Assembly (NCBI GenBank): GCA_040882465.1
Contig: JBBEBG010000030.1
Span: 10,719 to 74,718, forward strand
From: Gemmatimonadota bacterium
Lineage (GTDB): Bacteria > Gemmatimonadota > Gemmatimonadetes > Longimicrobiales > Gaopeijiaceae
DNA: 64,000 bases
Direction: 5' to 3'
The translations under genes were made by a program, and so were the position numbers. Positions 10,214-17,820 of this stretch are shown here, one piece after another (position 1 is the stretch's first letter; the number at the start of each line of letters is the position of its first letter). The notes under the pieces are model-generated. The model was not told the origin of the DNA. It saw only the letters and a program-made list of their open reading frames with translations, and made no database searches.

Positions 10214-11068
10214 TCACACTCCACGACGGAGCGACCGGCCGATCGCGTGGGGCGGGAACCACTCCAAAACACGTCCTGCTCGCCAACCGAGCCCCTGCAG
10301 GCGCGGCGATGCAAGGGACGTGTTCAGGGGCCGTCGTGGATGAACCTCGTGGGCTATATAGGTCTTGGGGCGCGCGGATGCGATCGCGAGATCATGGAGT
10401 GCGATGATCTGCCGGAATTGATACCGCGATAGGGCGTCCGGTCCTCCAGCGTGCCAGATACCTCCGACACCCCCGGCCACTACGAGATGCACAGCACGAC
10501 GAACGTCCTCGACGTGCACGGGTGAGGAGATCCGGTTGGTGTCGACGTAGTCGTCGGGACGTTCATGCCGGCGGGGAAATAACCCTTCTCGTGTTCCCTC
10601 AGAATCGAAGAGTCCGGATACTCGCAGCACGAGGTGGCTTTCGTTCACTGAGAGGACGTGCTTCTCCCCGCGAGCCTTGGAGGCGCCATAGGCGTTGATG
10701 GGTGATGCACTGGAATCCTCAGCGTAGTGCCCCTGACGTCCGTCAAACACGTAGTCCGTGGATACATAGAGCAATCGGCAGCCGGGACGCTCCGCGATCT
10801 CAGCCGGAACTATCGCGTTCAGGAGCTCCGCCAAGTCCGGATCCGCCTCACACTCGTCAACGGACGTGAGGCCGGCGACATATATGACGAGGTCGGGTTG
10901 TAAGCCGTCGAGGCAGCGTTTGAGGTCATCGAACCGCGTAAGGTCAAGCTGGATGAGCCCGGGCGAGGGGTGCGATAGAGCGGTGCCGACTGTTTGCCAT
11001 CCGTCCCCAAGGTCGAGGAGGTGTCGCCCGAGGAAGCCGGAGGCTCCAATAACGATGCACCGTCTCAA
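10214..11068 (-). CDS. RmlD-like NAD(P)-dependent sugar reductase
   Basis: 284 residues of extended short-chain dehydrogenase type. The Rossmann motif is VIGASGFLGRHL at the N-terminus. The active site shows the YVSTDYVFDG block and the catalytic YGASK (Y-x-x-x-K), as in dTDP-4-dehydrorhamnose reductase (RmlD) and in MAT2B-like proteins. No rmlA, rmlB or rmlC lies nearby, so a dTDP-rhamnose role is not supported by context. Start and stop overlap the preceding radical SAM gene by ATGA, which indicates translational coupling. Confidence 0.8.
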   Translation of the reverse strand: MRRCIVIGASGFLGRHLLDLGDGWQTVGTALSHPSPGLIQLDLTRFDDLKRCLDGLQPDLVIYVAGLTSVDECEADPDLAELLNAIVPAEIAERPGCRLLYVSTDYVFDGRQGHYAEDSSASPINAYGASKARGEKHVLSVNESHLVLRVSGLFDSEGTREGLFPRRHERPDDYVDTNRISSPVHVEDVRRAVHLVVAGGVGGIWHAGGPDALSRYQFRQIIALHDLAIASARPKTYIAHEVHPRRPLNTSLASPRLQGLGWRAGRVLEWFPPHAIGRSLRRGV

Positions 11069-12135
11069 GGGAGAACCCGCAGTCCTGTGGTGGTCGACTC
11101 AGTCCGGTCCAACGTAAGATCCGGATGAAGGCCGTGCGTCTTCACCATTTGAGAAAATGAGGTCCGGTCCGACACCGCATCTGCGATATCCCGGATCAAT
11201 GGGGCGAGCAGCGCGTCCGCCTCCTCAGGCCGGAGGCCAGGCGCGAGGAGGGCGCCAAGGCTTGGCTCGCCGTTGGGGCAAGAGGTCACCCATCCCTCGA
11301 CGGAGTGCTTCAGGCCGTAGATGCCCTCCTGACAATAGTGCGGGCATCTACGGCACTTGGGCGCACGATGCGTCGCGCCAAGGCTGTCCTTGAAGCGTAC
11401 CTCGACACCCTCCGCATCAAACCAAAAGAACGTGCACCCGAAGCGATCCTGGATGCCCCTCGCGCCAAAGCGCTCTTCGAAATCGTCCGCCAGGTGGCCG
11501 ATCGGAACGAACTCACGTTCCCAGATTTCTCGTCGCTCCGGGGAGTAGTAGAAATCGAGAAGGCTGACGTACGCCTGACCGCTGTGGCCCAGTTCGTTGG
11601 TGCGACGGGCGAAGGTCATTACCTCATCCAGCCCGCCGAGTGTCGACCTCATGACGACCGCGTTGATGCCGACGTTGAGCCCAAGCCTGCATGCCTCCGT
11701 GACGCAGTCCATCGCCCGCTGGAGGTCTGTGACCTTGCCGTTCGTGATCGACGCGTTGACGTACGGGTCGGCGGTGTCGACCGAGATCTTCAGGAGGTCC
11801 AGGCTCGGGGCCAGTGAGGGAAGCATTCGCAGGAGAGCGAAGCCGTTACTGGTCAGTTCGACCCGTTCAAAGATCCCCGCAGCGGCTTCGACGATCCTCG
11901 GGAGATCCCTATTAAGAGTCGGCTCGCCCCCAGTGATTGAGACGCCACGGATTCCGTTCCTCGCGATGTGCTCAAGGTTCTGAACGTACTCCTCCGAGGT
12001 GAGCTTCTGGCCGGCTAGGGCAGCGGGAACGCGGTTTTCCATCCCCTCTTTCTTCGGGCAGTAGCAGCAGTTTTGATTGCACTGGTTCGCCACGGAGGCG
12101 CGCAGATAGATCGGATCGGGGCTACGCGTCGACAT
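11065..12135 (-). CDS. MoaA-like radical SAM protein with extra Cys cluster
   Basis: 356 residues. The N-terminal radical SAM cluster motif is NQCNQNCCYCPKK (C-x3-C-x2-C) followed by a SAM-binding GGEPTLN. The C-terminal region has more cysteines (GCTFFW, KCRRCPHYC, SCPNGE), suggesting an auxiliary Fe-S cluster of twitch/SPASM type as in MoaA and peptide-modifying enzymes. The substrate is unknown. It overlaps the upstream B12-type radical SAM gene by 14 bp, so the pair probably acts in one pathway. It is not a true MoaA by context, as no molybdopterin gene is present. Confidence 0.85.
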   Translation of the reverse strand: MSTRSPDPIYLRASVANQCNQNCCYCPKKEGMENRVPAALAGQKLTSEEYVQNLEHIARNGIRGVSITGGEPTLNRDLPRIVEAAAGIFERVELTSNGFALLRMLPSLAPSLDLLKISVDTADPYVNASITNGKVTDLQRAMDCVTEACRLGLNVGINAVVMRSTLGGLDEVMTFARRTNELGHSGQAYVSLLDFYYSPERREIWEREFVPIGHLADDFEERFGARGIQDRFGCTFFWFDAEGVEVRFKDSLGATHRAPKCRRCPHYCQEGIYGLKHSVEGWVTSCPNGEPSLGALLAPGLRPEEADALLAPLIRDIADAVSDRTSFSQMVKTHGLHPDLTLDRTESTTTGLRVLP

Positions 12136-13438
12136 AGGGCGATAGCTCCCGGTTCACTTCCCGAACCCGGTCCACCTGGCCCGGGTCGTGAATGGATGCG
12201 TAGCGTGCCTGGTAATAGTCGATCTTAGCCCACTCGTTCAGGGTCCGGGGCGCGACGAAACCCTCGCGCTGTATCAGCGTGAAGATCGGTGTTCCGGGCC
12301 ACGGCTCGAGGAAATGCACCTTCGCCTGGTGCTCAGACCACGTCCCACGCACGGCGCGCGCACACTCGTACGTCCTCTCGTAATGCCCGGGGTCCGCGCC
12401 TGGCCATCCGACGATGAAGGTGAACATTCCGCGAATACCGGCGGTCGCGAGCCGTTCAACTAACTCGGGGATATGCGCCGGGTCGTATCTCTTCCCGGCC
12501 AAGCGGACGATCTTCGTATCCGGGCTCTCGAGGCCGACCAGTACTCGCGCCAGGCCGAGGTCGGCTAGTTCGGCCAGCTTCGAGTCGGGCATGGCGGACA
12601 GATCGGCCGGATGTAGGGTCGCGGCCCAGGGCAGCCCAAGTTCCTCGGCGAAACGACGAGCGAAGAGCGACGCACGGTCGAGATCATGGAAGAAATTCGG
12701 GTCGTGCAGCTTGAAGCCGTCGGCACCAGCTCTGTCGCGGATCGCCTTCGCGATCTCGATGGAGCTCTCGACTTCGTGCGTGATCCACTGACGAGACGAG
12801 GTCTGAGGCTCTGAGCAGTACGTGCATGCCCTGGCGCATCCCTCAGACGTGATGAGGTTCACGGTGCGCTCGGCGATGGCGACGTCCGAGTTCACGTACG
12901 GAGCCCAGTCCTCGATGAGGTCGAGGGCGGAGATCGTGGTGGTGGACCGAGCCTGTCGGTTGTGGAGGGGAAGGAATACTCCTGACTGGATCGTCTTGGG
13001 CTGCTCGTAGGGCCAGGGGCCGCGAGCGGCGGCGGCCGCAAGGCCCCCGAATGCCGCAGCGCCGAACCCGGGAATCACCGCATTGATTGGTGCTTCTCGA
13101 AGCGTTTCGGACGGAAAGAGCGTCACGTGTGGGCCGCCCCAGACTACCCGAGCTCCGGCGTCGATCGCTTCGTGAGTGGCGGCCAGCGCGTCGGTGATCG
13201 CGTGTCCGGTCATCACGCTTACCGCGAGCAGGTCGGTCTTCCCCAGGCCGCGCACCCTTTCCCGCCAGTCGTCCGAGACACGGGCGTCCAGGAGTTCTAC
13301 GCGAAGACCGGATTCCTGTGCTCCTGGCGCCAGCATCAACGCGAACCAGGGCGTCCAGACCTGCTCGTCACCCGAGCTGTTGAGGTAGTTTCGCGCGGCG
13401 AAGGTGCGCGGTTGGAAGAACACGACGCGTTCAATCAC
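12122..13438 (-). CDS. B12-binding-type radical SAM protein
   Basis: 438 residues. The N-terminal part resembles a cobalamin-binding Rossmann domain (DLLAVSVMTGHAI, then ARVVWGGPHVTLFPSE), without an obvious DxHxxG. The central radical SAM motif is GCARACTYCSEP (C-x3-C-x2-C), followed by the TIM-barrel core (LVGLESPD). Such enzymes methylate or rearrange unactivated carbons. The GTG at 13438 is chosen because it overlaps the regulator's TGA as GTGA; the open frame extends further upstream but would lie inside the regulator. It is the first structural gene of the operon. Confidence 0.85.
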   Translation of the reverse strand: MIERVVFFQPRTFAARNYLNSSGDEQVWTPWFALMLAPGAQESGLRVELLDARVSDDWRERVRGLGKTDLLAVSVMTGHAITDALAATHEAIDAGARVVWGGPHVTLFPSETLREAPINAVIPGFGAAAFGGLAAAAARGPWPYEQPKTIQSGVFLPLHNRQARSTTTISALDLIEDWAPYVNSDVAIAERTVNLITSEGCARACTYCSEPQTSSRQWITHEVESSIEIAKAIRDRAGADGFKLHDPNFFHDLDRASLFARRFAEELGLPWAATLHPADLSAMPDSKLAELADLGLARVLVGLESPDTKIVRLAGKRYDPAHIPELVERLATAGIRGMFTFIVGWPGADPGHYERTYECARAVRGTWSEHQAKVHFLEPWPGTPIFTLIQREGFVAPRTLNEWAKIDYYQARYASIHDPGQVDRVREVNRELSPYVDA

Positions 13439-14439
13439 TCGTCCAAGTCCTTGCAACGAGGAGGCGCGTCCTGCCGTGAGGCCCGTTGCGGCGGCGAACG
13501 ATGCGTGGTCAAAGCAGACTCGAGAGCCTTTACGACGCGTGCTCGCAGCAAGTCTGGCTCGAGGACGCGAACCAACCCCCCGTAGCTCAGGACCAACGGA
13601 ATGAGCCACTCGTCCGAGTCCACCGGCATCTCGACAATCCAGTGGTCGTCGTGCCTGTGGATCACCTGGTCCTGCTTCCAACCAAACGACTCGAAGTCGT
13701 GGGTAGCCGGCGAGTCGATCCGAAGCCGAACCATGCGGTCACCACGCCCGAAGCTGTCGAGGAGATCCGCCCACATAGCAGTCAGATCGAAGCCCGGGAT
13801 GCGCGCGTACTGTTTTCCGGTGGACTTCGCGGCCAGGATTCGCGAGATGCGATATCGCGCGAACTCCCCTGACTTGTGCGAAAACGCCACGAGGTACCAA
13901 TGGCCTTGTCGCCACACGAGACCGTAGGGATCGACCACCTCGCTCGACGCTTCCGTCCCGGCCCGATCAATATGGAGGAGATCCATCGTGCGGTCGTTCA
14001 GGACCGCCTGTTTGATAGTTCCGAAGCTTGGGCTGCTCGAGTCGCGCCAAAGCCAAGCAGAAGTGTCGAAGAGAAAGCGGTCCTTGATTCGGCGAACCAG
14101 TTCCCCCTGGGGCCCTGGCATGGACCGGGAGAGAAGTTCAGTGGCCGTTGTAATTGCTCGGTTCACCTCTGACGATCCTTCGGCAACGGACTGAGGCAGG
14201 TCGGCTTGAACGTAGACAAAAGGGTCGACCGGGTAGTGTTCGACTAGCTCGTAGCCCCCCGAGGGTCCCGGCACCCCGCGTATGGGGACACCGGCATCGA
14301 TGAGGGCATCGATATCCCGGTAGACTGTGCGCACGGTGACCTCGAGGCCAGTCGCCAGAGCCTCGGCGGTCAGAGACTCCGAAGCTCGGAGCATGAGGAT
14401 GATCGACGCCCGCCGGGTTGAGCGATCCAGTGTCGTCAC
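13435..14439 (-). CDS. WYL-domain transcriptional regulator (YafY type)
   Basis: 334 residues. An N-terminal winged helix-turn-helix of HTH_11 type (LTAEALATGLEVTVRTVYRD) is followed by a WYL sensor domain that literally contains WYL (LVWRQGHWYLVAF) with the conserved ARYRISRI arginines, and a WCX-type C-terminus. WYL proteins bind ligands, often nucleic acids or nucleotides, and act as repressors or activators. The gene starts with GTG at 14439. A TGACA-TGG-TGTCA palindrome lies 22-34 nt upstream, so autoregulation is likely. It heads and probably controls the leftward operon. Confidence 0.88.
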   Translation of the reverse strand: MTTLDRSTRRASIILMLRASESLTAEALATGLEVTVRTVYRDIDALIDAGVPIRGVPGPSGGYELVEHYPVDPFVYVQADLPQSVAEGSSEVNRAITTATELLSRSMPGPQGELVRRIKDRFLFDTSAWLWRDSSSPSFGTIKQAVLNDRTMDLLHIDRAGTEASSEVVDPYGLVWRQGHWYLVAFSHKSGEFARYRISRILAAKSTGKQYARIPGFDLTAMWADLLDSFGRGDRMVRLRIDSPATHDFESFGWKQDQVIHRHDDHWIVEMPVDSDEWLIPLVLSYGGLVRVLEPDLLRARVVKALESALTTHRSPPQRASRQDAPPRCKDLDE

Positions 14440-14449
14440 GAGTTAATAC

Positions 14450-14473
14450 TGACAAGATACTGACATGGTGTCA
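14450..14473 (-). promoter_or_regulatory. Candidate WYL operator/promoter
   Basis: Contains the perfect palindrome TGACA-TGG-TGTCA (14461-14473) and a further TGACA half-site (14450-14454) in direct repeat. Read on the minus strand, TTGACA (14469-14474) could be a -35 box and TATTAA near 14443-14448 a loose -10 box with about 20 bp spacing, which is long. The palindrome overlaps this promoter, as expected for an autorepressed regulator. Inferred from position and symmetry only. Confidence 0.55.
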
Positions 14474-14770
14474 AGGATGAAGGGCGCTGGTACGTGGCTC
14501 TCCCGGACAATAGGAATGGCGCCGGGCACCGGTACAAACGCTGTTCAGAGAAGCGTCTGACTTGCACGAACGATCGTAACGCTCTCACCGGTGCTGCGTG
14601 TTCAACGGTCACCGCGGCGCCCTCCGTTGGGGCTAAGCGCAACGGTAGTAGCCGCATGAGGCGAGCCGTACGGAGATAACAGGGACAAGGCCGCAGGGGG
14701 AGAGGAAGCCGCCTCTACCGTCGGAAACGTCCTCCGTTGCCTCCTATCTAACCCCTGATACGCTGGCATC
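14474..14770. other. Intergenic, no gene seen
   Basis: About 300 bp between the divergent WYL regulator and RadC-like gene. Short frames on both strands lack family signals. It may include the left boundary of the mobile module that starts with the RadC-like gene, but no copy of the right-hand att sequence was recognised here. Confidence 0.4.
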
Positions 14771-14890
14771 GGGCGTCCACGGATGACCGTGGACGGACCC
14801 GTTCTTTCCTGCGAACGCCGTACCTAGGCCCGCTCATTCGAGAGCCCACGGACGGCGTTTCGTATTCACCGGGATGATCCCCGGAAGGAG
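14771..14890 (+). promoter_or_regulatory. Structured leader upstream of RadC-like gene
   Basis: Three inverted repeats in a row. CGTCCACGG/CCGTGGACG (14774-14782 with 14787-14795, loop ATGA) is a perfect 9-bp stem extended by GGG/CCC. AACGCCGT/ACGGCGTT (14814-14821 with 14852-14859) is 8 bp with a 30-nt loop. CCGGG/CCCGG (14869-14873 with 14880-14884) ends directly before the AAGGAG ribosome-binding site at 14885-14890. Such a leader could be a translational switch, an attenuator, or an origin or transfer site of the mobile module. The role is not determined. Confidence 0.45.
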
Positions 14891-14898
14891 ACACCGAA

Positions 14899-15384
14899 AT
14901 GCCAGCCAGCAAGAAGAAACTCGTAAGGGCGCCGGCCCCGAGGGTAAGTCCACCACCAAGGGTAGTCCTCTACTCCACCGAGCTCCCACCCTCCGTGGCC
15001 GAGCACGGAGACCGCGTGACCGGTCCCGAAGCGGCGGCCCGGCTCATTACCTCGTTCATCGGACGAAAGGACAGGGAGCACTTCGTGGTGGTTCATCTTT
15101 CCACGAAGCATCGGCCGGTGGCGATCGAAACGATCTCCATTGGCTGCCTTTCCTCCGCTCTGGTCCACCCCCGCGAGGTGTTCAAGTCGGCGGTGCTCGC
15201 GAACTCCGACTGCATCGTCATCGGACACAACCATCCCTCCGGAGAACTCGAACCTTCTCCGGAAGACCGAGCGGTCTACCGGCAGCTCACCGAGGCCGGG
15301 AAGATCATGGGCATCCGAGTCCTGGACTTCCTGATCGTGAACGAGTCCAAGTGGTACTCGCTCACGCAGGAAGGCGTGAAGTGA
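14899..15384 (+). CDS. RadC-like JAB-domain protein
   Basis: 161 residues. The JAB/MPN+ metalloprotease-like fold is shown by IGHNHPSGELEPSPED (HxH..S...D zinc motif) preceded by a Glu-containing strand (RPVAIETISIG). The N-terminal helix-hairpin-helix found in chromosomal RadC is missing, as is typical of the short RadC copies on plasmids and integrative elements. The exact activity of RadC is unresolved; it is named for an old, doubtful DNA-repair link. ATG 14899 has an ideal AAGGAG. Its stop overlaps the next gene's GTG, so the two are coupled. Confidence 0.88.
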   Translation: MPASKKKLVRAPAPRVSPPPRVVLYSTELPPSVAEHGDRVTGPEAAARLITSFIGRKDREHFVVVHLSTKHRPVAIETISIGCLSSALVHPREVFKSAVLANSDCIVIGHNHPSGELEPSPEDRAVYRQLTEAGKIMGIRVLDFLIVNESKWYSLTQEGVK

Positions 15385-15650
15385 GAGCCCAGGTATCGCT
15401 CGGACGGACGCTCATCACCCCAGGAGCCATGTGCTCCCTCCCTCCAGTCGACGTACTTGAATCCCTCTCCCGCCACGCCGTAGCTGATTGGGGAGACTTG
15501 GATCCCGAAGACCGCGAATCCAACGACCGCGCTCTCCGTTGTGGTGGACGCCTTCTCTCCTCATATCGCACCTCCACCGAGGTGAAGTTCTGGATCATCA
15601 CGGAATGGGATCGGTCGGTCACGACCATCCTCCTCCCGGAGGAGTACTGA
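15381..15650 (+). CDS. Small mobile-element protein coupled to RadC-like gene
   Basis: 89 residues, starting at the GTG that overlaps the RadC-like stop (GTGA). The conserved part reads from ALITPGA-like (TLITPGAM) through HAVADWGDLDPED to the end FWIITEWDRS.TTILLPEEY. This is a pattern I associate with small plasmid or integrative-element proteins of unknown function that travel with radC. The in-frame extension upstream to 14874 would overlap radC entirely and is not credible. A strong terminator follows at once. Confidence 0.65.
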   Translation: MRAQVSLGRTLITPGAMCSLPPVDVLESLSRHAVADWGDLDPEDRESNDRALRCGGRLLSSYRTSTEVKFWIITEWDRSVTTILLPEEY

Positions 15651-15655
15651 TCCTG

Positions 15656-15686
15656 AAGGACCCAACCCGCCGGGCTGGGTCCTTTT
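15656..15686 (+). terminator. Rho-independent terminator
   Basis: Stem AGGACCCA (15657-15664) pairs with TGGGTCCT (15676-15683), with CCC/GGG continuing inside and a GCC loop, followed by TTTT. It closes the RadC-like/small-protein transcript 6 bp after the stop codon. Confidence 0.92.
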
Positions 15687-15790
15687 CATTTGCGCGTTCT
15701 CGTCGAAACGCTGGTCATCGTAGCACCGTCCGGAGACGCCCATCAGTTCCCGAAAGGAAGGGGTGAGGCCCCCCGAGGCAAGAAGTCGCT

Positions 15791-16066
15791 CTACGCTTCA
15801 CCCTTCAGAATCCAATTAGCGACGTCATTGGTGGGAGTCCCCGCGTAGGCGATGAGCACGAGCTTCCACCAGGACACGAGATCCTCCACGGGAACCCCTC
15901 CCGGACCTTCCAAGTCCTCGATCAGCGCATCAAGGAGTTCTTGCCCGCGCGGAAGCCCCTGTACCAAAGCGACGTACTTCCCGGGAAACGTGTGGTGGCG
16001 GTCCATCCAGGAAGGATGTGGTTCCCCTCCCCGTATAGCCCATGTCTGTATGGGACGGCGCCGCAC
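15791..16066 (-). CDS. Hypothetical protein, 91 aa
   Basis: Unrecognised small protein with a possible hydrophobic helix near VSWWKLVLIAYAG at its C-terminal end and a charged N-terminus. It starts with GTG at 16066 (an internal ATG at 16006 is the alternative) and follows the HTH gene by 16 bp on the same strand, so the two probably form a unit. Likely an accessory protein of the mobile module. Confidence 0.45.
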   Translation of the reverse strand: MRRRPIQTWAIRGGEPHPSWMDRHHTFPGKYVALVQGLPRGQELLDALIEDLEGPGGVPVEDLVSWWKLVLIAYAGTPTNDVANWILKGEA

Positions 16067-16082
16067 CTATCCAACGGAGTCC

Positions 16083-16493
16083 TCAACGTCGTCGAGGGCC
16101 TAGGTGTTCCTTCAGCACCTTACGGATTGCGTCGGACACCTCCGCCAGAACCGGGCCCTCAAGGCCAATCAGGACCGCTCTCATGAGCTCGGCGGACACC
16201 GTGCCGCGGATCTTGGAGTCCTGAAGCGATGCGAGATACCGGCCGAGCAGGGCGAGGGCCTCCTCCACGGCCTCGGTGCTGATGGACTCCGCGGTGGGGT
16301 GTTGAACTCGCGCATGCCAGGCCATGAGCTTCATCCGCGTCCCGCGATACGGTTCCCTCCCCTCAAGGAAACTCCGAAGCCCGCTGTAGCTCATGCCAAC
16401 TTCGGCTGCCACAGCTCGTAGCGAGGTCTCCTCGACCCGCTTCTTGGCGAGCCTCCGGATTCCTGCGATGCCAACATCGGATCTAGCCGGCAT
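16083..16493 (-). CDS. HTH-domain protein of mobile module
   Basis: 136 residues. The N-terminal part contains a helix-turn-helix (TSLRAVAAEVGMSYSGLRSF) followed by LEGREPYRGTRMKLMAW, a form common in phage- and element-borne XRE-like proteins. The C-terminal half is helical and may dimerise. ATG 16493 was chosen; an in-frame GTG at 16499 is equally possible, and neither has a strong ribosome-binding site. It runs opposite to the flanking membrane-protein gene, the usual layout for an element regulator. Target genes are unknown. Confidence 0.6.
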   Translation of the reverse strand: MPARSDVGIAGIRRLAKKRVEETSLRAVAAEVGMSYSGLRSFLEGREPYRGTRMKLMAWHARVQHPTAESISTEAVEEALALLGRYLASLQDSKIRGTVSAELMRAVLIGLEGPVLAEVSDAIRKVLKEHLGPRRR

Positions 16494-16643
16494 TGACACC
16501 CGCCGGCTCGGTTCCTAGGTTGTGCGAATCTTGTGCGAATATTGGTTCGGTACACTGGGAAGCATACCTCCGAAAAGCTTTCCGACGCAACGGCGTGGAC
16601 AGCGGTTCCGGGGTCCCTCGTCCATCATGGAGAAACGAACGAG

Positions 16644-16901
16644 ATGAAGTACCTCGCCATCATGTTCGTCTCGCCCCTCTACTTCGTCATGCGGAAGAGC
16701 TGGGGCGCGTTTGTTCTCAACAGCCTCATCTACGGGACCGCTGTGATCCTTCTCGTCTCCCTCGTGGGAGCCTTCATCGCTCCGTTCTTCTGGGCCGTCG
16801 CGGTGGGCCACGCAGGATGGCACCTCCGGAAGGAGGTGATGGCTGAGCACGCCGAGATGATCGCCACGAAGATAGCCGAGAAGATGGGCCAACCTCGGTG
16901 A
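16644..16901 (+). CDS. Small two-helix membrane protein
   Basis: 85 residues with two hydrophobic segments (FVSPLYFVM... and AVILLVSLVGAFIAPFFWAV) and a charged C-terminal tail rich in Glu/Lys. ATG 16644 starts directly at the conserved-looking MKYLAIMF; the frame is open upstream to 16533 but that part looks non-coding. No family recognised. It is probably an inner-membrane accessory protein of the mobile module. Confidence 0.55.
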   Translation: MKYLAIMFVSPLYFVMRKSWGAFVLNSLIYGTAVILLVSLVGAFIAPFFWAVAVGHAGWHLRKEVMAEHAEMIATKIAEKMGQPR

Positions 16902-17009
16902 ATCGTGCTGACTCTCAAGCTCCGCAGGCCGTCGTCACGGACGACCTTTCCTGGGAAGGTCACCAACGTCACTGGCTGCAGATGTCCACTCATGAATGTC
17001 GGAGGCGCT

Positions 17010-17486
17010 ATGCGTAGTCAATCGGCAATATCGATGTTGGTCCTACCCGCCGTTATCGTCGGCTGTGCGAGTGCTCCGCAGCAAAGAGACATTGTAAACT
17101 CGTTTCCGGTGCCCAGTGCGACCACGGAAGAGGTATTCACTGCAACGGTACAGTCACTAGCTGCCTTAAATCTTCCAGCCTCTTCCACGGACCGCAATTC
17201 AGGCACGATCGCCACGGAATGGACGGGTTTGACAGAAGCAGCTCAGTATGCTGATTGCGGAAGTGCGGGCGTTGCCAACTCCTTCCGCAACTATGAGACT
17301 CGCATAAACGTACTGATCACGAACACCGGACCGCAGCCTGAAATTCGCATCAACACAACATTCCGTGCAGACCGCTTTGAGGGTGGTCTTACTCAACGAG
17401 TCCTAGACCAGAGGACCTGCCTATCTACCGGAGTCCTTGAAGCGGAGATAAATGCCGCGATCCAACAGCGCCTCACGGGCGGCTGA
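17010..17486 (+). CDS. Predicted outer-membrane lipoprotein
   Basis: 158 residues. A short signal peptide ends in the lipobox AVIVGC, so Cys about 19 would be lipidated. The mature part (FPVPSATTEEVFTATVQSL, then DRNSGTIATEW) resembles small BamC-like or DUF-type lipoproteins that carry a compact alpha/beta domain. ATG 17010 has GGAGG at ideal distance. It may be a cargo gene of the mobile module, or a transfer or entry-exclusion lipoprotein; no specific role can be assigned. Confidence 0.7.
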   Translation: MRSQSAISMLVLPAVIVGCASAPQQRDIVNSFPVPSATTEEVFTATVQSLAALNLPASSTDRNSGTIATEWTGLTEAAQYADCGSAGVANSFRNYETRINVLITNTGPQPEIRINTTFRADRFEGGLTQRVLDQRTCLSTGVLEAEINAAIQQRLTGG

Positions 17487-17820
17487 ATTTCCCCCGGGAG
17501 TCGCGCGCCTACCAGACGTTGTCCCGATCCAATCTTGCGTGACTGGCCTATACCAGCGGCTCTGCAATGTGCGGACGGCATATCGACTCTCGTTTTGACC
17601 AGACCACACTTGCGAAGATAGTGGAGTTCTCTCCATGCACCCTTCCGGATGCTCGTCCGAGCGTGATCAACGACAAGTCGAGGAGAAACTCATGAGAAGG
17701 GAGGAGAGCCCTTAGGAGTCCACTGGCCCCGATCGAGGCCCACCTTCCCGGACCTTTTCCTCCCGATCGGCGGGTGGGACCTCCTTGGGTACGGGAGGTG
17801 CCATCGGGCATCATGAGCCG
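17487..17820 (+). other. Non-coding stretch with inverted repeats
   Basis: About 330 bp without a convincing gene. Near its end ACCTCC (17779-17784) pairs with GGAGGT (17794-17799) around a 9-nt loop, and CCCACC/GGGTGG and duplicated CCGATCG motifs lie just before. A 26-codon frame starts at ATG 17635 but is unsupported. The position directly upstream of the VirD4-like gene makes this a place to look for a transfer origin or translational control. Confidence 0.4.

Noticed and set aside
17635-17715. 26-codon frame in the non-coding stretch before the coupling ATPase
   Set aside because: Too short to judge, with no conserved features; kept only as part of the intergenic description.
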